From Anaeramoeba flamelloides (Eukaryota > Metamonada > Anaeramoebidae), in NCBI GenBank assembly GCA_027625915.1, contig JANTQA010000057.1:10850001-10914000 (forward strand): a stretch of DNA of 64,000 bases, read 5' to 3'. The translations under genes and the position numbers were made by a program. Of the stretch, positions 25,262 to 38,029 are shown in pieces. Under the pieces are notes generated by a model that was not told the DNA's origin, did no database searches, and was given only the letters and a program-made list of their open reading frames with translations. The first letter of the stretch is position 1; each line of letters opens with the position of its first letter.

Positions 25262-26969
25262 AAAAAATAAAAAAAAATTTAGTTAAAATGTGAAAGAGAT
25301 CTTTTTTATTAATTTAAGAAGTTAACCAAAAGGTTTATTATTTCTCAGAATAATTTCTTCAATAAATTATTTCAAAATGATATAACAAAGTTCAAATTTT
25401 TGAAATATTTTTTTTTTTTTTTTTTGAAATTAATGAAATAAAAAAGTTTTAATTTTGAGTTGTTTAAAATTTTTATTATTTAATCTTCTTCAACAGCTTT
25501 TTTTTAAAAAAAGTCAATTAATCATTCAATCAGCCCAACAAGGCAATAAATTGGTAATTATTATAATAATAAAAGAAAAATAAAAGAGAAATCAAAAAAA
25601 AAAAAAATAAAAAGATATAATAAATGATGAAAAAATGTTTGTGAGATTGATAAAATAGGAAAAAATAAAAAAAAAAATAAAAAAGATAAAAAAAATAAAA
25701 AAGATAAAAAGAATAAAAAAAAAATTTAAAACAAACCTTCATCTTCATCATCGTCATCATCATCTTCATCGTCATCATCGTATTCGTCATCGTCGTCGTC
25801 GTCTTCAAATTCAGAAGTCCAGAGAGTGAGATTTTCTCTTAAGAGTTGCATGATAAGGGTTGAATCTTTATATGAGTTTTCTGTAAGGTCATCAATTTCT
25901 GCAATTGCATCGTCAAATGCTTGTTTGGCAAGATGACATGCTCTGTCTGGGGAATTGAGGATTTCGTAGTAAAAGACAGAAAAGTTTAATGCGAGTCCAA
26001 GTCTGATTGGGTGTGTTGTGGCGAGTTCAGAGTTGGCAATTTCAGATGCATTTTTATAAGCTAATAAACTTTGTTCAGAGGCTTTTTCTCTTTTCTCGCC
26101 ACTGGTAAATTCTGCGAAATATCGGTAATAGTCTCCTTTCCTTTGGTTTTGTTTTGATTTTTTAGTTTTTGATTCATTAACATTTTTTGAATAAAAAGAA
26201 AAACTTTTGGAAGAAAAAAAAAAAAAAAAAAGAAGAAAATACAAACATTTTGTAATAAAAGGCTTTGCTTTCTCCACTTGATGCCTTTTTGATCAAGTGT
26301 TCATCAATAATCTTGAAGATTCCATCACAAATTTCTTCAAGTTCGTTTTCGATTTTGACACGAAGTTCTGTGATCTTCTTGACACCTTCTTCATTATTTT
26401 CTTTGTTTTCTTCTTTTTCAAGAATTGAAGACAAGATTCTCCATGATGCTCTTCTTGATCCAATTAAGTTTTTGAAGGCAACAGATAGAAGATTTCTTTC
26501 TTCGATGTTTAATTCAACATCAGCACTGGCTACCTCTTTGATAGCTTCAACCATTTCTTTTTTGGTTTTTTTTTTTTTTTTTTTTTGATTTTTATTGATT
26601 AATTATGAATTTTGTTGATTTGGAATATTTTTATGAACACAAAAATAAAAGAGTGGTTAGTAGTGTTGACTAAAAAACTAAAAAAAAGTGATAAGGAATT
26701 CAAAAAACAAGGTTTTCAAAGAAAGTTGGTTTTTAAAAAAAAACAATAAAAAGAAAAAGAAAAAAAAAAAATGAAAAAAAAAAAAGAAAAAGAAAAATAA
26801 AAATAAAAAAGAAGAAAAAAGAGGAGAAAAAAAATAAAAACCTTCATATCTTTCTGCTTGTTCACAGACTTTGGCTTGGTATACTAAAAGTTCTCGTTTT
26901 TTTTCTTCCATTTGTTTTAAGTCTTTGATTTGTTTTGTTTTTTGGTTTGTTTTTGTATTTGTTGTTGTA

Positions 26970-27005
<36 letters not shown>

Positions 27006-27263
27006 AAAAAAAGGAGGTTAATTATGTCAAATTGAACAAAGAAAGAAAAAAAGGAATTTTGTTAAAAAAAATCAAAAGAAATAAGTCTGTTAACATGAAG
27101 TCTTTGAATGTTTTTTCTCAAAAATTGTCAAAAAAAAAAAACTTACAAATAAATATTAATTGTAAAAGAATAAGAAAAAATGAAAATTGAAATTGAAAAT
27201 TTAAGGGATTGATCAAAGCTCTTGTTCACAAAAACAAATTCAGTTTTTAAAATATCAACTTGA
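25262..27263 (-). repeat. Left arm of 2-kb inverted duplication
   Basis: Inverted copy of 31840-33855. It carries a full 14-3-3 gene plus about 350 bp of 5' flank and 220 bp of 3' flank. Coding sequence is nearly identical to the right arm; introns and flanks differ mainly in homopolymer length and small indels. Similarity ends sharply near 25262 and 27263. Confidence 0.92.
25480..26911 (-). CDS. 14-3-3 protein, left copy
   Basis: Four exons: 26911-26842, 26556-26247, 26140-25737 and 25496-25480, giving 266 residues. 14-3-3 proteins are dimeric phosphoserine/phosphothreonine readers that control kinases and other clients. The joins restore family sequence exactly ([17 protein letters not shown] and [16 protein letters not shown]). 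Phosphopeptide-binding residues are present: K52, R59, R133, Y134 and N179 (human zeta K49, R56, R127, Y128, N173), as is [18 protein letters not shown]. The C-terminus is an unusually long acidic Asp/Glu tail; the fourth exon adds only AVEED, and without that splice the protein would end GLF. Introns start GTTTTT or GTTTGT and end in A-rich AG, unlike others in the window. Predicted protein is identical to the copy at 32193; one synonymous TAC/TAT difference was seen at the YYRY motif. Neither copy shows damage. Confidence 0.95.
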
Positions 27264-28843
27264 ATTTTTCAATAATCTGAATACTTTTTCAATATGAGAT
27301 GAATAAATAAAATGTTGTCTCACAATAAAATAAGGAAGCGTCGGACTATCAAAAAGAAAACCGTTACCAATTGCAGGTGTGTCAAAACAATCTTGAATTA
27401 ATCTCTATATCTCTTGACATCCCTAAAGAACTATCAATTTGTAATTGTTTATGAATTTGAAATTTTTAATGATAGGGAGTTTTATTGTAGATTGATGTTG
27501 AAAATCACAAGACAAACATGGTAAAAAAGACTTGATTTGTTCATTTGCTTTTTTTTGGAAATTCAATACCATTAGACTTAGAAGAACAATATTTGGGCTT
27601 TAAAAAGAGTATGAACCTCGTATTAAGAATCTGAACAGGAAAATTTTTAAATTCCAATAAAAATTTCAAATTAAGGAGTTCTTTTGGGATATCAAGAGAT
27701 AAAGAACAGAATCCAATTATGTTTTGACAAATAGACCACTCTTAATTGTTACATTTTTGGTATTCCAGAATTAAATCTTTAAAAAATGTGATTTTTAATT
27801 GATTTTATGAGTTTATTTTGGTAATTCAACTTATAATAACTCAAACATTTAGAAACTTGATAAAAAAATTCCATTAATTATTTACAAAATATCAGTAAAT
27901 AAAAAATAATTTAAGATCGGCAAATCCATAAAAAAACATTCAACAAAAGAAAAAAAAGAATTAACAGCTTTGAAATTAGGTAGTTATTGTATTTTTGTTT
28001 TTGAAATAGATAACATATTAGACTCAAATACCTTCAGAAGGTAAACTGTTTAATCTACATTTAGAGAAATTACTATTTTCCAACATTAAAATTTTATTCA
28101 TATCTCATTTATTATTTTTATTTTTTCTTGCTATATTAACTATAAATCACAACCAATGAAAAAATCTTGTTTTATTTTTTCATTCCGAACTAAAACCACT
28201 TCCGCAATCCAGATTCTATATTTAACTTAAATGGGATTGTAAATCAAAAAACTTTTATTAATCTTACTAGGCAATTTTTTTATTTTAGTTTCAATATTCA
28301 AGTGAAACCATAAAAATATATTTGAATATAACATGTAATTAGATAGAAGAGCACTGTAAAGTAATTGTTTTTTTTTTTTTAATATTCCTTGTGTTATTTG
28401 AGAATTTGTAAATTGTTTTGATCAAAAGATAGTTTTTTTTTTTAATATTAAAAAACCCCAAAAAAATCAAATATAAAATTTAAAATATTTTGGTTTTTCT
28501 TTGAAGATTCATACTTGTGAACTATTTTTACTCATTAATTATACCCCCTCTCAAAAAAAACTCAGAGATAAAAAAAAGTGACTTTTTTGAAAAAAAAAAT
28601 AAACTACTAACAAAAAAAAAACAAAAAACAACCTTTTATATGATTTTTTTAATAAAAATAATTTAAGGGGTATCTTTGTTTTGAGTTTTTTTTTTTGAAT
28701 TTCCAGACTTTAAATTATTATTATATTCCATATATAAATCTAAAATTAAAATTTTTTATTATTGGAAGTAATCATCTTAGTGTTTAGAGGTTCTGATTAC
28801 TCTGAAATAATGTTCATGAAATAGTACCAAAATTCAATTTAAA

Positions 28844-29046
28844 TACAGTCAGTTTCACTTTTAAGGCACAAACTTTCAACGAAATTTAAGGCACATAAAA
28901 CTCTCAAATTAAGGCACAAAATTTTTAATTATTTTTTTTTACAATTTATTTTTTACTAGAATCTGAATTTTGTGCCTTAATTTGAGATTTTTATTGTGCC
29001 TTAAATTTCGTTGAAAGTTTGTGCCTTAAAAGTGAAACTGACTGTA
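28844..29046. mobile_element. 200-bp palindromic TA-flanked MITE, copy 2
   Basis: TA-CAGTCAGTTTCACTTTTA ... inverse ... GTGAAACTGACTG-TA. The arms of about 85 bp are nearly perfect inverted copies, each with three TTAAGGCAC or GCCTTAA motifs. One of the best preserved copies. Confidence 0.9.
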
Positions 29047-29719
29047 AAGAAAGAATTTTTTCTAACAAAAAATCGAATAATTATTTATATAAACCCCAAT
29101 TCAAAATTTTTAACACACCAAAATTCGATTTGTGAAAAAAAAAAACTTATTTAACCAATTCAAGAAGATTTACCCAATTAGAACCATTCATTAATTGAAA
29201 TTTTAACACCTTTTTATATATTAAAATACTCACAAAATAATAAATAAATAATTATCAATACAAATAAATCATGGGTATGTTAAAAATTTTGGAGAGAGCA
29301 AAACAAAAAAATGCATTTGTAAATTTGTTGAAATTCTATTAGGAATATTGATCGATCAAATGGTTAGATACTACCAACTAATTTTATTTGAGTTCTTCTA
29401 TTTGGAACAACTTGACTTTAATCTAATATCAATGGTTGAAAAAAAATTTTGATAGACGAAGTAAATTACGTAATTCAAACAATGAAATGAAAACAAAAAC
29501 AAAAAGATAAAAAAATGATTTTGAGATTTTACAAAAAATCAAAATTATCTCCAATTTCAATGAAATTGTATTATTGTGATTGTTTGGGACATTTTAGCTG
29601 TATCGAAAATTTTGAATTTTAGTTTATATATATATATATATAGAAGAAATTAAAGGATAAATATATTATTATGTATAAGATAAAAAAAAAATACAAATAT
29701 GGTACTCAATTTCTAATTC

Positions 29720-30180
29720 TAATAGTTGTGAATTGCAATTTTTAAAACAACTTTGTCAGTTTTGAAGTGTCGTCATTCGGTACTTTTTGAGATCTCTGTG
29801 ATTTTTTTCTTCTTTTTTACCATTTTTCAAATGGGTTCTTTTTATCTCAAGAATATTACAAAAGCCTTACTTGGTCAAATTTAGAGGGTTACAAAATAAC
29901 CACAAACCAGATTAAATCGAATTAAATTGATTGCGCACTTCACAAAAGCAATTTGTTTTAAATTAAAGAAATTTAACCATTTGGAAAAATAAAATGAGAA
30001 AAGATGAATTTTTTCAATTTTGATTATTTTGAAATTGAGAACTCTTTCAAACTTATCTTTCTTCATTGAATTTTTTGTCCAAGTGGTCCAATAAAAATTT
30101 TTTTGTTATTTGTATTTTATCAACCAGAAGAGGGGATATTCCACAATACCCTTTTTGGTCTAAGGTCACCCCTTGGGGGT
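29720..30180. repeat. Family D dispersed repeat, inverted partial copy
   Basis: Carries the D-family blocks in reverse: GGTACTTTTTGAGATCTC and ATTAAATCGAATTAAATTGA, then a right part with AGAAGAGGGGATATTCCACA where copy 1 has a similar block. Partial and diverged. Confidence 0.45.
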
Positions 30181-30589
30181 GATGTAAATCTGTGGTAAAT
30201 AATTCTACCCTTAAATTCGAAAAAATGATTATTTTAGTTGATAAATAATATCTTTTTATTCAAAAATATATTTTTACTTGATCTTGAGGAATTAATAAAA
30301 TATCATCAAAGAATCAACAACAAAATAATTTGGAATCCAGAAAATTTAAAGTTTCTTAATATAATATTATTATAATTTTAATAGTTTACTCAATTATCCT
30401 TGATAGAGATACTGTTAAGTTTTCTAGAATAAAAAAGGTTTAATAAAAAATCTTATTTTACTCAATTCTTTTGAATTTTTTAATATTTTTGTTAATTTTA
30501 TGTTTTTTTAAATCAAGATCTAAAAAGAACTTTATTGATTTCTTCTTTTCTTTCTCAAATGAAAAAAAGGGGACTGTTAGGTTTTCTTG

Positions 30590-30860
30590 GGTTTTTTGTT
30601 AACTATTTGTTTCAAAACAAATTGAACAAACTTTTTATTTAACTTTCATAAAAATAGTTTTTTATAACATGTAACATTTCACATTTTCCAAAATCTAAAA
30701 GATACTTGAATTTTTTATTTTCCTTTTAGAATTGATAACTTTGATTGTTTATTTTAATTCTTGAGATGTGATTTTTTTGGAAAGGTGAATGTAATTTTTG
30801 TTCTTTTTATTTTAAAATTAGCAGTATTTTTGAAATAAATGGATTTTAGAGATAAATGTA
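30590..30860. repeat. Family C dispersed repeat, copy 1
   Basis: Shares TTTCAAAACAAATTGAACAA, CCTTTTAGAATTGATAACTT and the final TTATTTTAAAATTAGCAGTA with 38030-38290 and 61515-61770, all in the same orientation. About 260 bp, non-coding. Confidence 0.6.
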
Positions 30861-31839
30861 AAAACACAAGAAAACCTATTTTAGGTTTTTCAGATTTTTT
30901 AAGGATTGAGTTAAACAAAAGATTTTTCTTAAATCTTGTGAATCCTCGAAAACTTAGATGCTCTACTGTGCTTCAGGGTATCTTACAATAAATATCTATA
31001 AAACTAAATGATAAATATTTTTTATGTAATTAAAAATATTTAAGTTATCCACCAAGATAAACAATTTTAATATAAAGTACATCTATTAAATTTCTTAATC
31101 AGTATTATTTTATAAAAAAAAATAAAATTTATTGTGTTATTTATATTTAAAATATTAACAATAGGAAATATATAACATTTTCCTTGGCTCTATATTTACT
31201 CTAAAAGGGTATTTTATTATTTTTAACGAGACTCTAAGAATTAAATATTAATGAATTAATTTAAAACTAAAAGAATTTGAAATTATTTTCTTTAAAAAAT
31301 AGTAAGGTAAAATCTAGAAATTTAAGTACAAATTTAACTTAGAGTTTTATTTACACTCCTTATCACATAAGAATACCAACTCAAAGATAATTAAAACAAA
31401 TTATTCTTATATATTGGAACGTATTGTTAATATAACTAGCTTAATTCAAAGAAGTTTTAAATTATCATTAATTATTCTTTAGGTAGATGGTTTTAGAGTA
31501 AATCTTTACATTAAAGAAATTGAAAAAATAATTACTTTTGTATGTTGTAAAGATTAATTTTTTGATACTAGAATGCTATTATTTTGAGTTTCTATCTTTA
31601 GATTTTGAAAAGGAATTAAAAAAAATTTAATTTCCAAGTATAATTTTTAATAGAGATCATTAGTAAAAAATGTAATAATTTTTTATGCAATAAGATTTAA
31701 AATAGATTTTTTCGAGCTTTTTGAGCCAGGGTCTACAAACATCATTTACACCTAATTACAACACACTTTGGTTATAGATAAATATATGATTATACTAATC
31801 CCTAAATATATTTCTTTATTTATTCCTGGGATTGAAGAA

Positions 31840-32279
31840 ATCAAGTTGATATTTTTAAAACTGAATTTGTTTTTGTGAACAAGAGCTTTGATCAATCCCT
31901 TAAATTTTCAATTTCAATTTTCATTTTTTCTTATTCTTTTACAATTAATATTTATTTGTAAGTTTTTTTTTTTTGACAATTTTTGAGAAAAAACATTCAA
32001 AGACTTCATGTTAACAGACTTATTTCTTTTGATTTTTTTTAACAAAATTCCTTTTTTTCTTTCTTTGTTCAATTTGACATAATTAACCTCCTTTTTTTTC
32101 TTTTTTTTTTTTTTTTTTTTTTATTTTTTCTTTGTACAACAACAAATACAAAAACAAACCAAAAAACAAAACAAATCAAAGACTTAAAACAAATGGAAGA
32201 AAAAAAACGAGAACTTTTAGTATACCAAGCCAAAGTCTGTGAACAAGCAGAAAGATATGAAGGTTTTTTATTTTTTTTC

Positions 32280-32311
<32 letters not shown>

Positions 32312-33855
32312 ATTTTTTTTTTTTTTTTTTTCATTTTTTTTTTTTTTTTCTTTTTATTTTATGTTTTTTTTTAAAAACCAACTTTCTTTGAAAACCTTGT
32401 TTTTTTGAATTCCTTATCACTTTTTTTTTAGTTTTTTTAGTCAACACTACTAACCACTCTTTTATTTTTGTGTTCATAAAAATATTCCAAATCAACAAAA
32501 TTCATAATTAATCAATAAAAATCAAAAAAAAAAAAAAAAAAAAACCAAAAAAGAAATGGTTGAAGCTATCAAAGAGGTAGCCAGTGCTGATGTTGAATTA
32601 AACATCGAAGAAAGAAATCTTCTATCTGTTGCCTTCAAAAACTTAATTGGATCAAGAAGAGCATCATGGAGAATCTTGTCTTCAATTCTTGAAAAAGAAG
32701 AAAACAAAGAAAATAATGAAGAAGGTGTCAAGAAGATCACAGAACTTCGTGTCAAAATCGAAAACGAACTTGAAGAAATTTGTGATGGAATCTTCAAGAT
32801 TATTGATGAACACTTGATCAAAAAGGCATCAAGTGGAGAAAGCAAAGCCTTTTATTACAAAATGTTTGTATTTTCTTCTTTTTTTTTTTTTCTTCAACCA
32901 TAAATTTTTCTTTTTATTCAAAAAATGTTAATGAATCAAAAATCAAAAAACAAAAAACAAAAACTCAAAAATCAAAACAAAACCAAAGGAAAGGAGACTA
33001 TTATCGATATTTCGCAGAATTTACCAGTGGCGAGAAAAGAGAAAAAGCCTCTGAACAAAGTTTATTAGCTTATAAAAATGCATCTGAAATTGCCAACTCT
33101 GAACTCGCCACAACACACCCAATCAGACTTGGACTCGCATTAAACTTTTCTGTCTTTTACTACGAAATCCTCAATTCCCCAGACAGAGCATGTCATCTTG
33201 CCAAACAAGCATTTGACGATGCAATTGCAGAAATTGATGACCTTACAGAAAACTCATATAAAGATTCAACCCTTATCATGCAACTCTTAAGAGAAAATCT
33301 CACTCTCTGGACTTCTGAATTTGAAGACGACGACGACGATGACGAATACGATGATGACGATGAAGATGATGATGACGATGATGAAGATGAAGGTTTGTTT
33401 TAAATTTTTTTTTTATTCTTTTTATCTTTTTTTTTTTTTTTTTTTATTTTTTCCTATTTTATCAATCTCACAAACATTTTTTCATCATTTTTTATATCTT
33501 TTTATTTTTTTTTTTTTGATTTCTCTTTTATTTTTCTTTTATTATTATAATAATTACCAATTTATTGCCTTGTTGGGCTGATTGAATGATTAATTGACTT
33601 TTTTTAAAAAAAAAGCTGTTGAAGAAGATTAAATAATAAAAATTTTAAACAACTCAAAATTAAAACTTTTTTATTTCATTAATTTCAAAAAAAAAAAAAA
33701 AAAAAATTATTTCAAAAATTTGAACTTTGTTATATCATTTTGAAATAATTTATTGAAGAAATTATTCTGAGAAATAATAAACCTTTTGGTTAACTTCTTA
33801 AATTAATAAAAAAGATCTCTTTCACATTTTAACTAAATTTTTTTTTATTTTTTAG
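31840..33855 (+). repeat. Right arm of 2-kb inverted duplication
   Basis: Inverted copy of 25262-27263, outside ends near 31840 and 33855. The T-rich first intron and the A-rich end of the second intron are the parts that differ most between arms. Confidence 0.92.
32193..33632 (+). CDS. 14-3-3 protein, right copy
   Basis: Four exons: 32193-32262, 32554-32863, 32989-33392 and 33616-33632 (801 nt, 266 residues). Protein identical to the left copy, with the same binding-groove residues (K52, R59, R133, Y134, N179) and the same alternating Asp/Glu tail after LTLWTSEFE. The first exon encodes the start of helix A ([19 protein letters not shown]), close to the usual N-terminus, so the ATG at 32193 is well supported. 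The second intron differs from the left copy by an A/C-rich insertion and some substitutions although the exons barely differ, which suggests purifying selection or exon-biased conversion. The genes diverge, with 5.3 kb between start codons, each with its own copy of about 350 bp of 5' flank. Confidence 0.95.
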
Positions 33856-36692
33856 AATTTCTTTTTTAATCCCAATTTTCATAACAAATTTTGAAATTTA
33901 GTTATTTGGTATTATTTCGGGATTTTGATATTAAAAGAAAAGTACTATCATAACCAAGAAAATTATCTTTAGGCAAGTATATATAGCTACTTTTGGTTTT
34001 AATTTTACAAAGAATAAATTTCAAATATTTAGCCTTTTTCATCTTATAAGTTTTTTTTTTTTCAATAGCATAGCTTAAATTGTATCTCAATAACAAATCC
34101 TTAAATTTAGTTCTCTCTTTGTAGTTAGAATATATAACAAAAGAGACTTAATCTTTGTTAATGTTCAAAAAAAGTTTTACTGTATAGAAAAAAGATGAGA
34201 AAATTCTCTGAGATTTATCTCTACAAATATAAAATAGAAAATTTGAAAGATCTAGAATTTTTTTTTCATCTCTTCTCAAATTACTTCTGGTTTTTCTTTC
34301 ACAAAATCAAATGGAAATTAATTTACAGCTAAACTTACTTTTCAGAGAAAATTAAACAAACCCCGATCGTAAATTAATTTAAATATAGAACACTCTAGTA
34401 AAAAAAAAATATAAAGGAGCATCAGTATTTTTTTTTTTTTTGCACCACAAGGGTTGGAATAAAATTCCGTAAGGAAAAATACCATTTAATTAATTGTCTG
34501 TTGCTGGAAAATACAAATATTTCAAATTTTTTTTTTTTTTTTTCAAATTTTGGGAAAAATAATTATTGAGCAAAAACTCTTTCAAATTTTTAAACATAAT
34601 AATTCAAATTTAAAATTTATTTTTTTTTTTACCCCTTGTTGAATTTTCATCCCAAGTAATTTTAAAGTAGTTTATATAAGTACTCCCCAACTCTATTACA
34701 TTTGTAAATAAAATTATGGGCACACTCAGTAGTATCTTTTGGATTTTGAACCTTCCCTAATTATCTTTTGAATTTGATATGTAAAAATTTATTTTTAACC
34801 AATCTCAAAATTTTTAGAATAATACATCAAAAATTTTGATTTTTGCAAGATGAATTAACTCACAAGTCTTTAAATTTAATAATATAAAATATAAAAATCT
34901 CTAAAGTAATAACAAAATATCCGAAAATAGGAGTAAAACTAAAAATAGATAAAATTAATCTTTCAAAAAGGTTTTTAGAAATTCAAAAGGAAAAAAGAAA
35001 AAACAAAATACTTAAAAACAAATTTTTTTGCTAATTATTAATAAATCGTATGTAACTTGATAAAATAACTTTTATAACTTTTAATTTTTAAATTTCTTGA
35101 CAGTATCACATTCAAAAAGTGAAAAAATGTTTTGAATATTTTCGCATCTTTTTGAAAATGGAAATCAACTTATTTTTATTTAGATTATTTATTAAAAAAT
35201 ATTCTTTCAAATAATTCACAAAAAATGAAAATTAAATTGATTTTTAAAATATTTGAAAACACAACAATGTTAATCAATATCAAAGATTTACGTCTTTTTT
35301 GTGAATTTTTGTAACATATTAATAAAATATTGACCAAAATATTGTGTAAATTGGATTAAAAAAGAAACTTTTAATATTGATATAAAAACTATATTAAGTT
35401 AATAAAGGCAGCCAAGAAATTAAGGAAACACAAATCCACATAATAATTAATTTAGACTTTGAAATATAAAGAAAATAGACAGAATTTTGAAAATATAAAT
35501 AAAAAAATCATTTTTTATGTTTTATTAGAAACATTTGTATCCTTGTATGTTTTATGAGATACGCCTTTTCGCTTTTCAAAATCAAACCAATACTAAATAT
35601 TTCCCAGATGAGGTTACAATGACAGATGAGTGTTTGGAGCATGCATTAAAATAAAAAAAATACAAATAAGTTTTCTTTTGATACTTAGATTTTAAGATTT
35701 TTTACTATTTCCTATAAAGATCATAAAGTGATAAAAAAATAAAATCAAACTTTTAAGAAACTCATCTCTATTAAATTTTTTTACCTAACTTTAATATGGA
35801 TTGTGATATTTTTTTTACCAATTACTAAGATTATAATATCCAATGTTATTCTCAAAAGATCTCAAATAATTTTATTTTTTCAATTTTTTAGAAAATATAT
35901 TGATCAACATGATCAACTTTATATGTGGTACCAACCGTTCACTGGTGTGTATTATTCTATTTATTGTTTATTTATTCTAGCAGACAAAATATAAAAAATA
36001 ATTGATATTTAGAAAAATTTTTTGTTGGGATTTTAAAGAAATAAAGTTTTTTATGACACAAATATATTCTGATTAATCTTTGTTACCTTTTTGTACTTAA
36101 TTTTTCTTTAAAAAAATATTATTTTTTCCAGTTTCAGGTTTTGGATACCTTACAGTGCTGTACACTTCGGGTCAATGCTATACGATTTAATAATTTTTAA
36201 AAAAATCACTTGATTTAAATCGATATAAAAATCTATTTTTGTTATTAATAAAATTTCCATATACATTGTTTTCAGAGTTTTCTGCAACAATTTCTTTTGC
36301 TGAAAAATTTTCAAATAAAAGTCCGTATTCCAAAAGCTATTCAATTTTCAAATATTATTTCTAAAGTCCAAAATTTTCTCTGACAAAGGAATGTAAATTA
36401 AAAAAAGAAATTTGATTAAAATAATAAAAAAGCAAAATAAGAAAACATTAAAAGTAAATTAGATTCTAAAGGAATTTATTTCTCTATAAAATAAAATTAT
36501 AGTCTTGTTTATTAATTTAGATTAAGAAATAAACTTCAAGAGTTTGATCAAGAGTTCTTTTAAAATTTCAAAATAAATTTAAAAAAAAAAAAAAAGAAAA
36601 AAAAATTCATTTCAAAAATATTTTGCAACAAATAAATTAGTCAAAAAAAAAATTATTTGAGATCAGATGAAAATATCAGTATTTTTTACTAA
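33856..36692. other. AT-rich intergenic DNA, no gene seen
   Basis: No coding-like or RNA-gene sequence recognised. The region 35803-35994 is open but lacks an ATG start and any known motif. Confidence 0.45.
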
Positions 36693-37951
36693 TTATTTTT
36701 TCTCTTCTTCTTCTTCTTCTTCTTCTCTTTTTGGTTGCTATGTCGTTCAAAAAAATAATTATAAAACAATAAAAAATTGAATTCAAAATAAAGGAAATGA
36801 ATAAAATTATAAAGGAAATGAGTCACGATTTTTAAAAAAAAGACAAGCTAAAAAAAAAAAAAAAAATAATAATTAGAGTTTACTTCATAAGCAACCTTAA
36901 CATAAATAGTTCTTTCTCCCATTTCTTGTTCATTCATTTCTAAGGCACTATCACGATCTTTTTCGTTTTCAAAGTCAACAAAACCAAATCCTCTGGATCT
37001 TCCAAATTTGGTCATAACAACACGAGCAGATTTAGGGTTGTAATTGGAAAATGCATCTTTTAATTCCTCGTCGGTGGTTTGGAATGGGACGTTAGTGACA
37101 TAGACAGTTGTTTCACTTAATTTACGTTCCTCTTGGTTGTAGTTTCTTCTTCTTCTATAGTTGGAGCGATAGGAATTATTATATCCTCCTCCATAATAGT
37201 TATTATAACCTTGATAACCATAGTCATAACTGTTATAATCGTTATAATCGTTATAATCGTTGTAGTCGTTATAGTATCTCTTGAAGATTTGAAAAGTGAA
37301 ATAAGTTTTTTAAAAAAACAAAAGAAAGGAATTCGCTGAAAATGAATAAATACTGAAACAAGGAAAAGTAAAAGGCATTTGAAAAAAATTTTACATTGTT
37401 GTAATTAGAATTATAATTTCTTCTGGGTTGTGGCTTTTTACGTGCTTTGTTTTGTGAAATTTCGACAACAATTTTTCTTTCATCGAGTTCTGTGTCATGA
37501 AGATTTTCAATAGCTTTTTCACATTCTTCAACAGTTTTAAATTCGACAAATCCAAAACCAAGGCTTCTTGTTCCTCTCATTATAACATTAGCTTCGACAC
37601 TATAAAAAGATTTTTTTTAAAAAAATTGAAAAAAAAGTAAAAAATTTCCAAACAAAAAGCAAAAAATTTAGTTGTTCAAGTTTAAATTCTGTATTCTTCT
37701 TAATTGTGGTTTTGGTTTTTGTTGAATATTTTTTTTTTTGTGTTGGTTGATTTTTTAAACAAAAAAAAGAAATTTTGTAAATAAAGACAATAAACATACA
37801 CTTCACCATAATCTTCAAACAATTCCTTAAGGTTTTCGTTTGTTGTAGCATACGAAATATTACCAACATAAAGCTTGGTGTTTACAGTTTTTGTTTCTTC
37901 GCTTTCGTTGTCAATTTCTTTCTTTTCTTTTTTTTCGAGATTTTTGCTCAT
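36693..37951 (-). CDS. Two-RRM RNA-binding protein
   Basis: Four exons: 37951-37800, 37599-37395, 37279-36884 and 36737-36693, encoding 265 residues. Two RNA recognition motifs bind single-stranded RNA: RRM1 about 26-103 (RNP2 LYVGNI, RNP1 LGFGFVEF) and RRM2 about 176-250 (RNP2 VYVTNV, RNP1 RGFGFVDF). They are joined by a basic linker (KARKKPQPRRN), a low-complexity Y/N/D/G stretch at 120-160 with repeated NDY units, and RRRRNYN. Such tyrosine/asparagine-rich linkers are often prion-like. The final 45-nt exon encodes QPKR, eight glutamates and KK; its acceptor CATAG and the stop right after the GAA repeat support it. Introns of 200, 115 and 146 nt start GTATGT, GTAAAA, GTAAAC and end TATAG, TCAAG, CATAG. 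The N-terminus is acidic and lysine-rich. Probable nuclear or stress-granule mRNA-binding protein; the exact orthologue is not known. Confidence 0.92.
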
Positions 37952-38029
37952 TTTTATAATTAGATTAAGGTAAAAAAAATGAATAAATCAAAACTATCAC
38001 AGAACAACTTTCTACAAGGGAATTAAATT
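37952..38029. other. 5' flank of the RRM gene
   Basis: Short A-rich leader and probable promoter side. A family C repeat begins about 80 bp upstream of the start codon. Confidence 0.35.

Larger units (their letters stand above)
27264..31839. other. Gene-free spacer between the inverted 14-3-3 copies
   Basis: 4.6 kb without a recognisable gene. It holds a MITE (28844), a family D fragment (29720) and a family C copy (30590), a (TA)n tract near 29622-29642, and AT-rich DNA. A less AT-rich patch near 27337-27390 was examined and not resolved. Confidence 0.5.

Noticed and set aside
25530-25808. 92-codon frame with Met/Thr repeats (and its mirror at 33321-33581)
   Set aside because: Other-frame reading of the Asp/Glu tail codons of 14-3-3 running on into intron 3.
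30120-30215. Less AT-rich block with AGGTCACCCCTTGGGGGTGA
   Set aside because: Has a short inverted repeat (TCACCCC/GGGGGTGA) but falls at the edge of a family D fragment; no RNA gene fold could be made.
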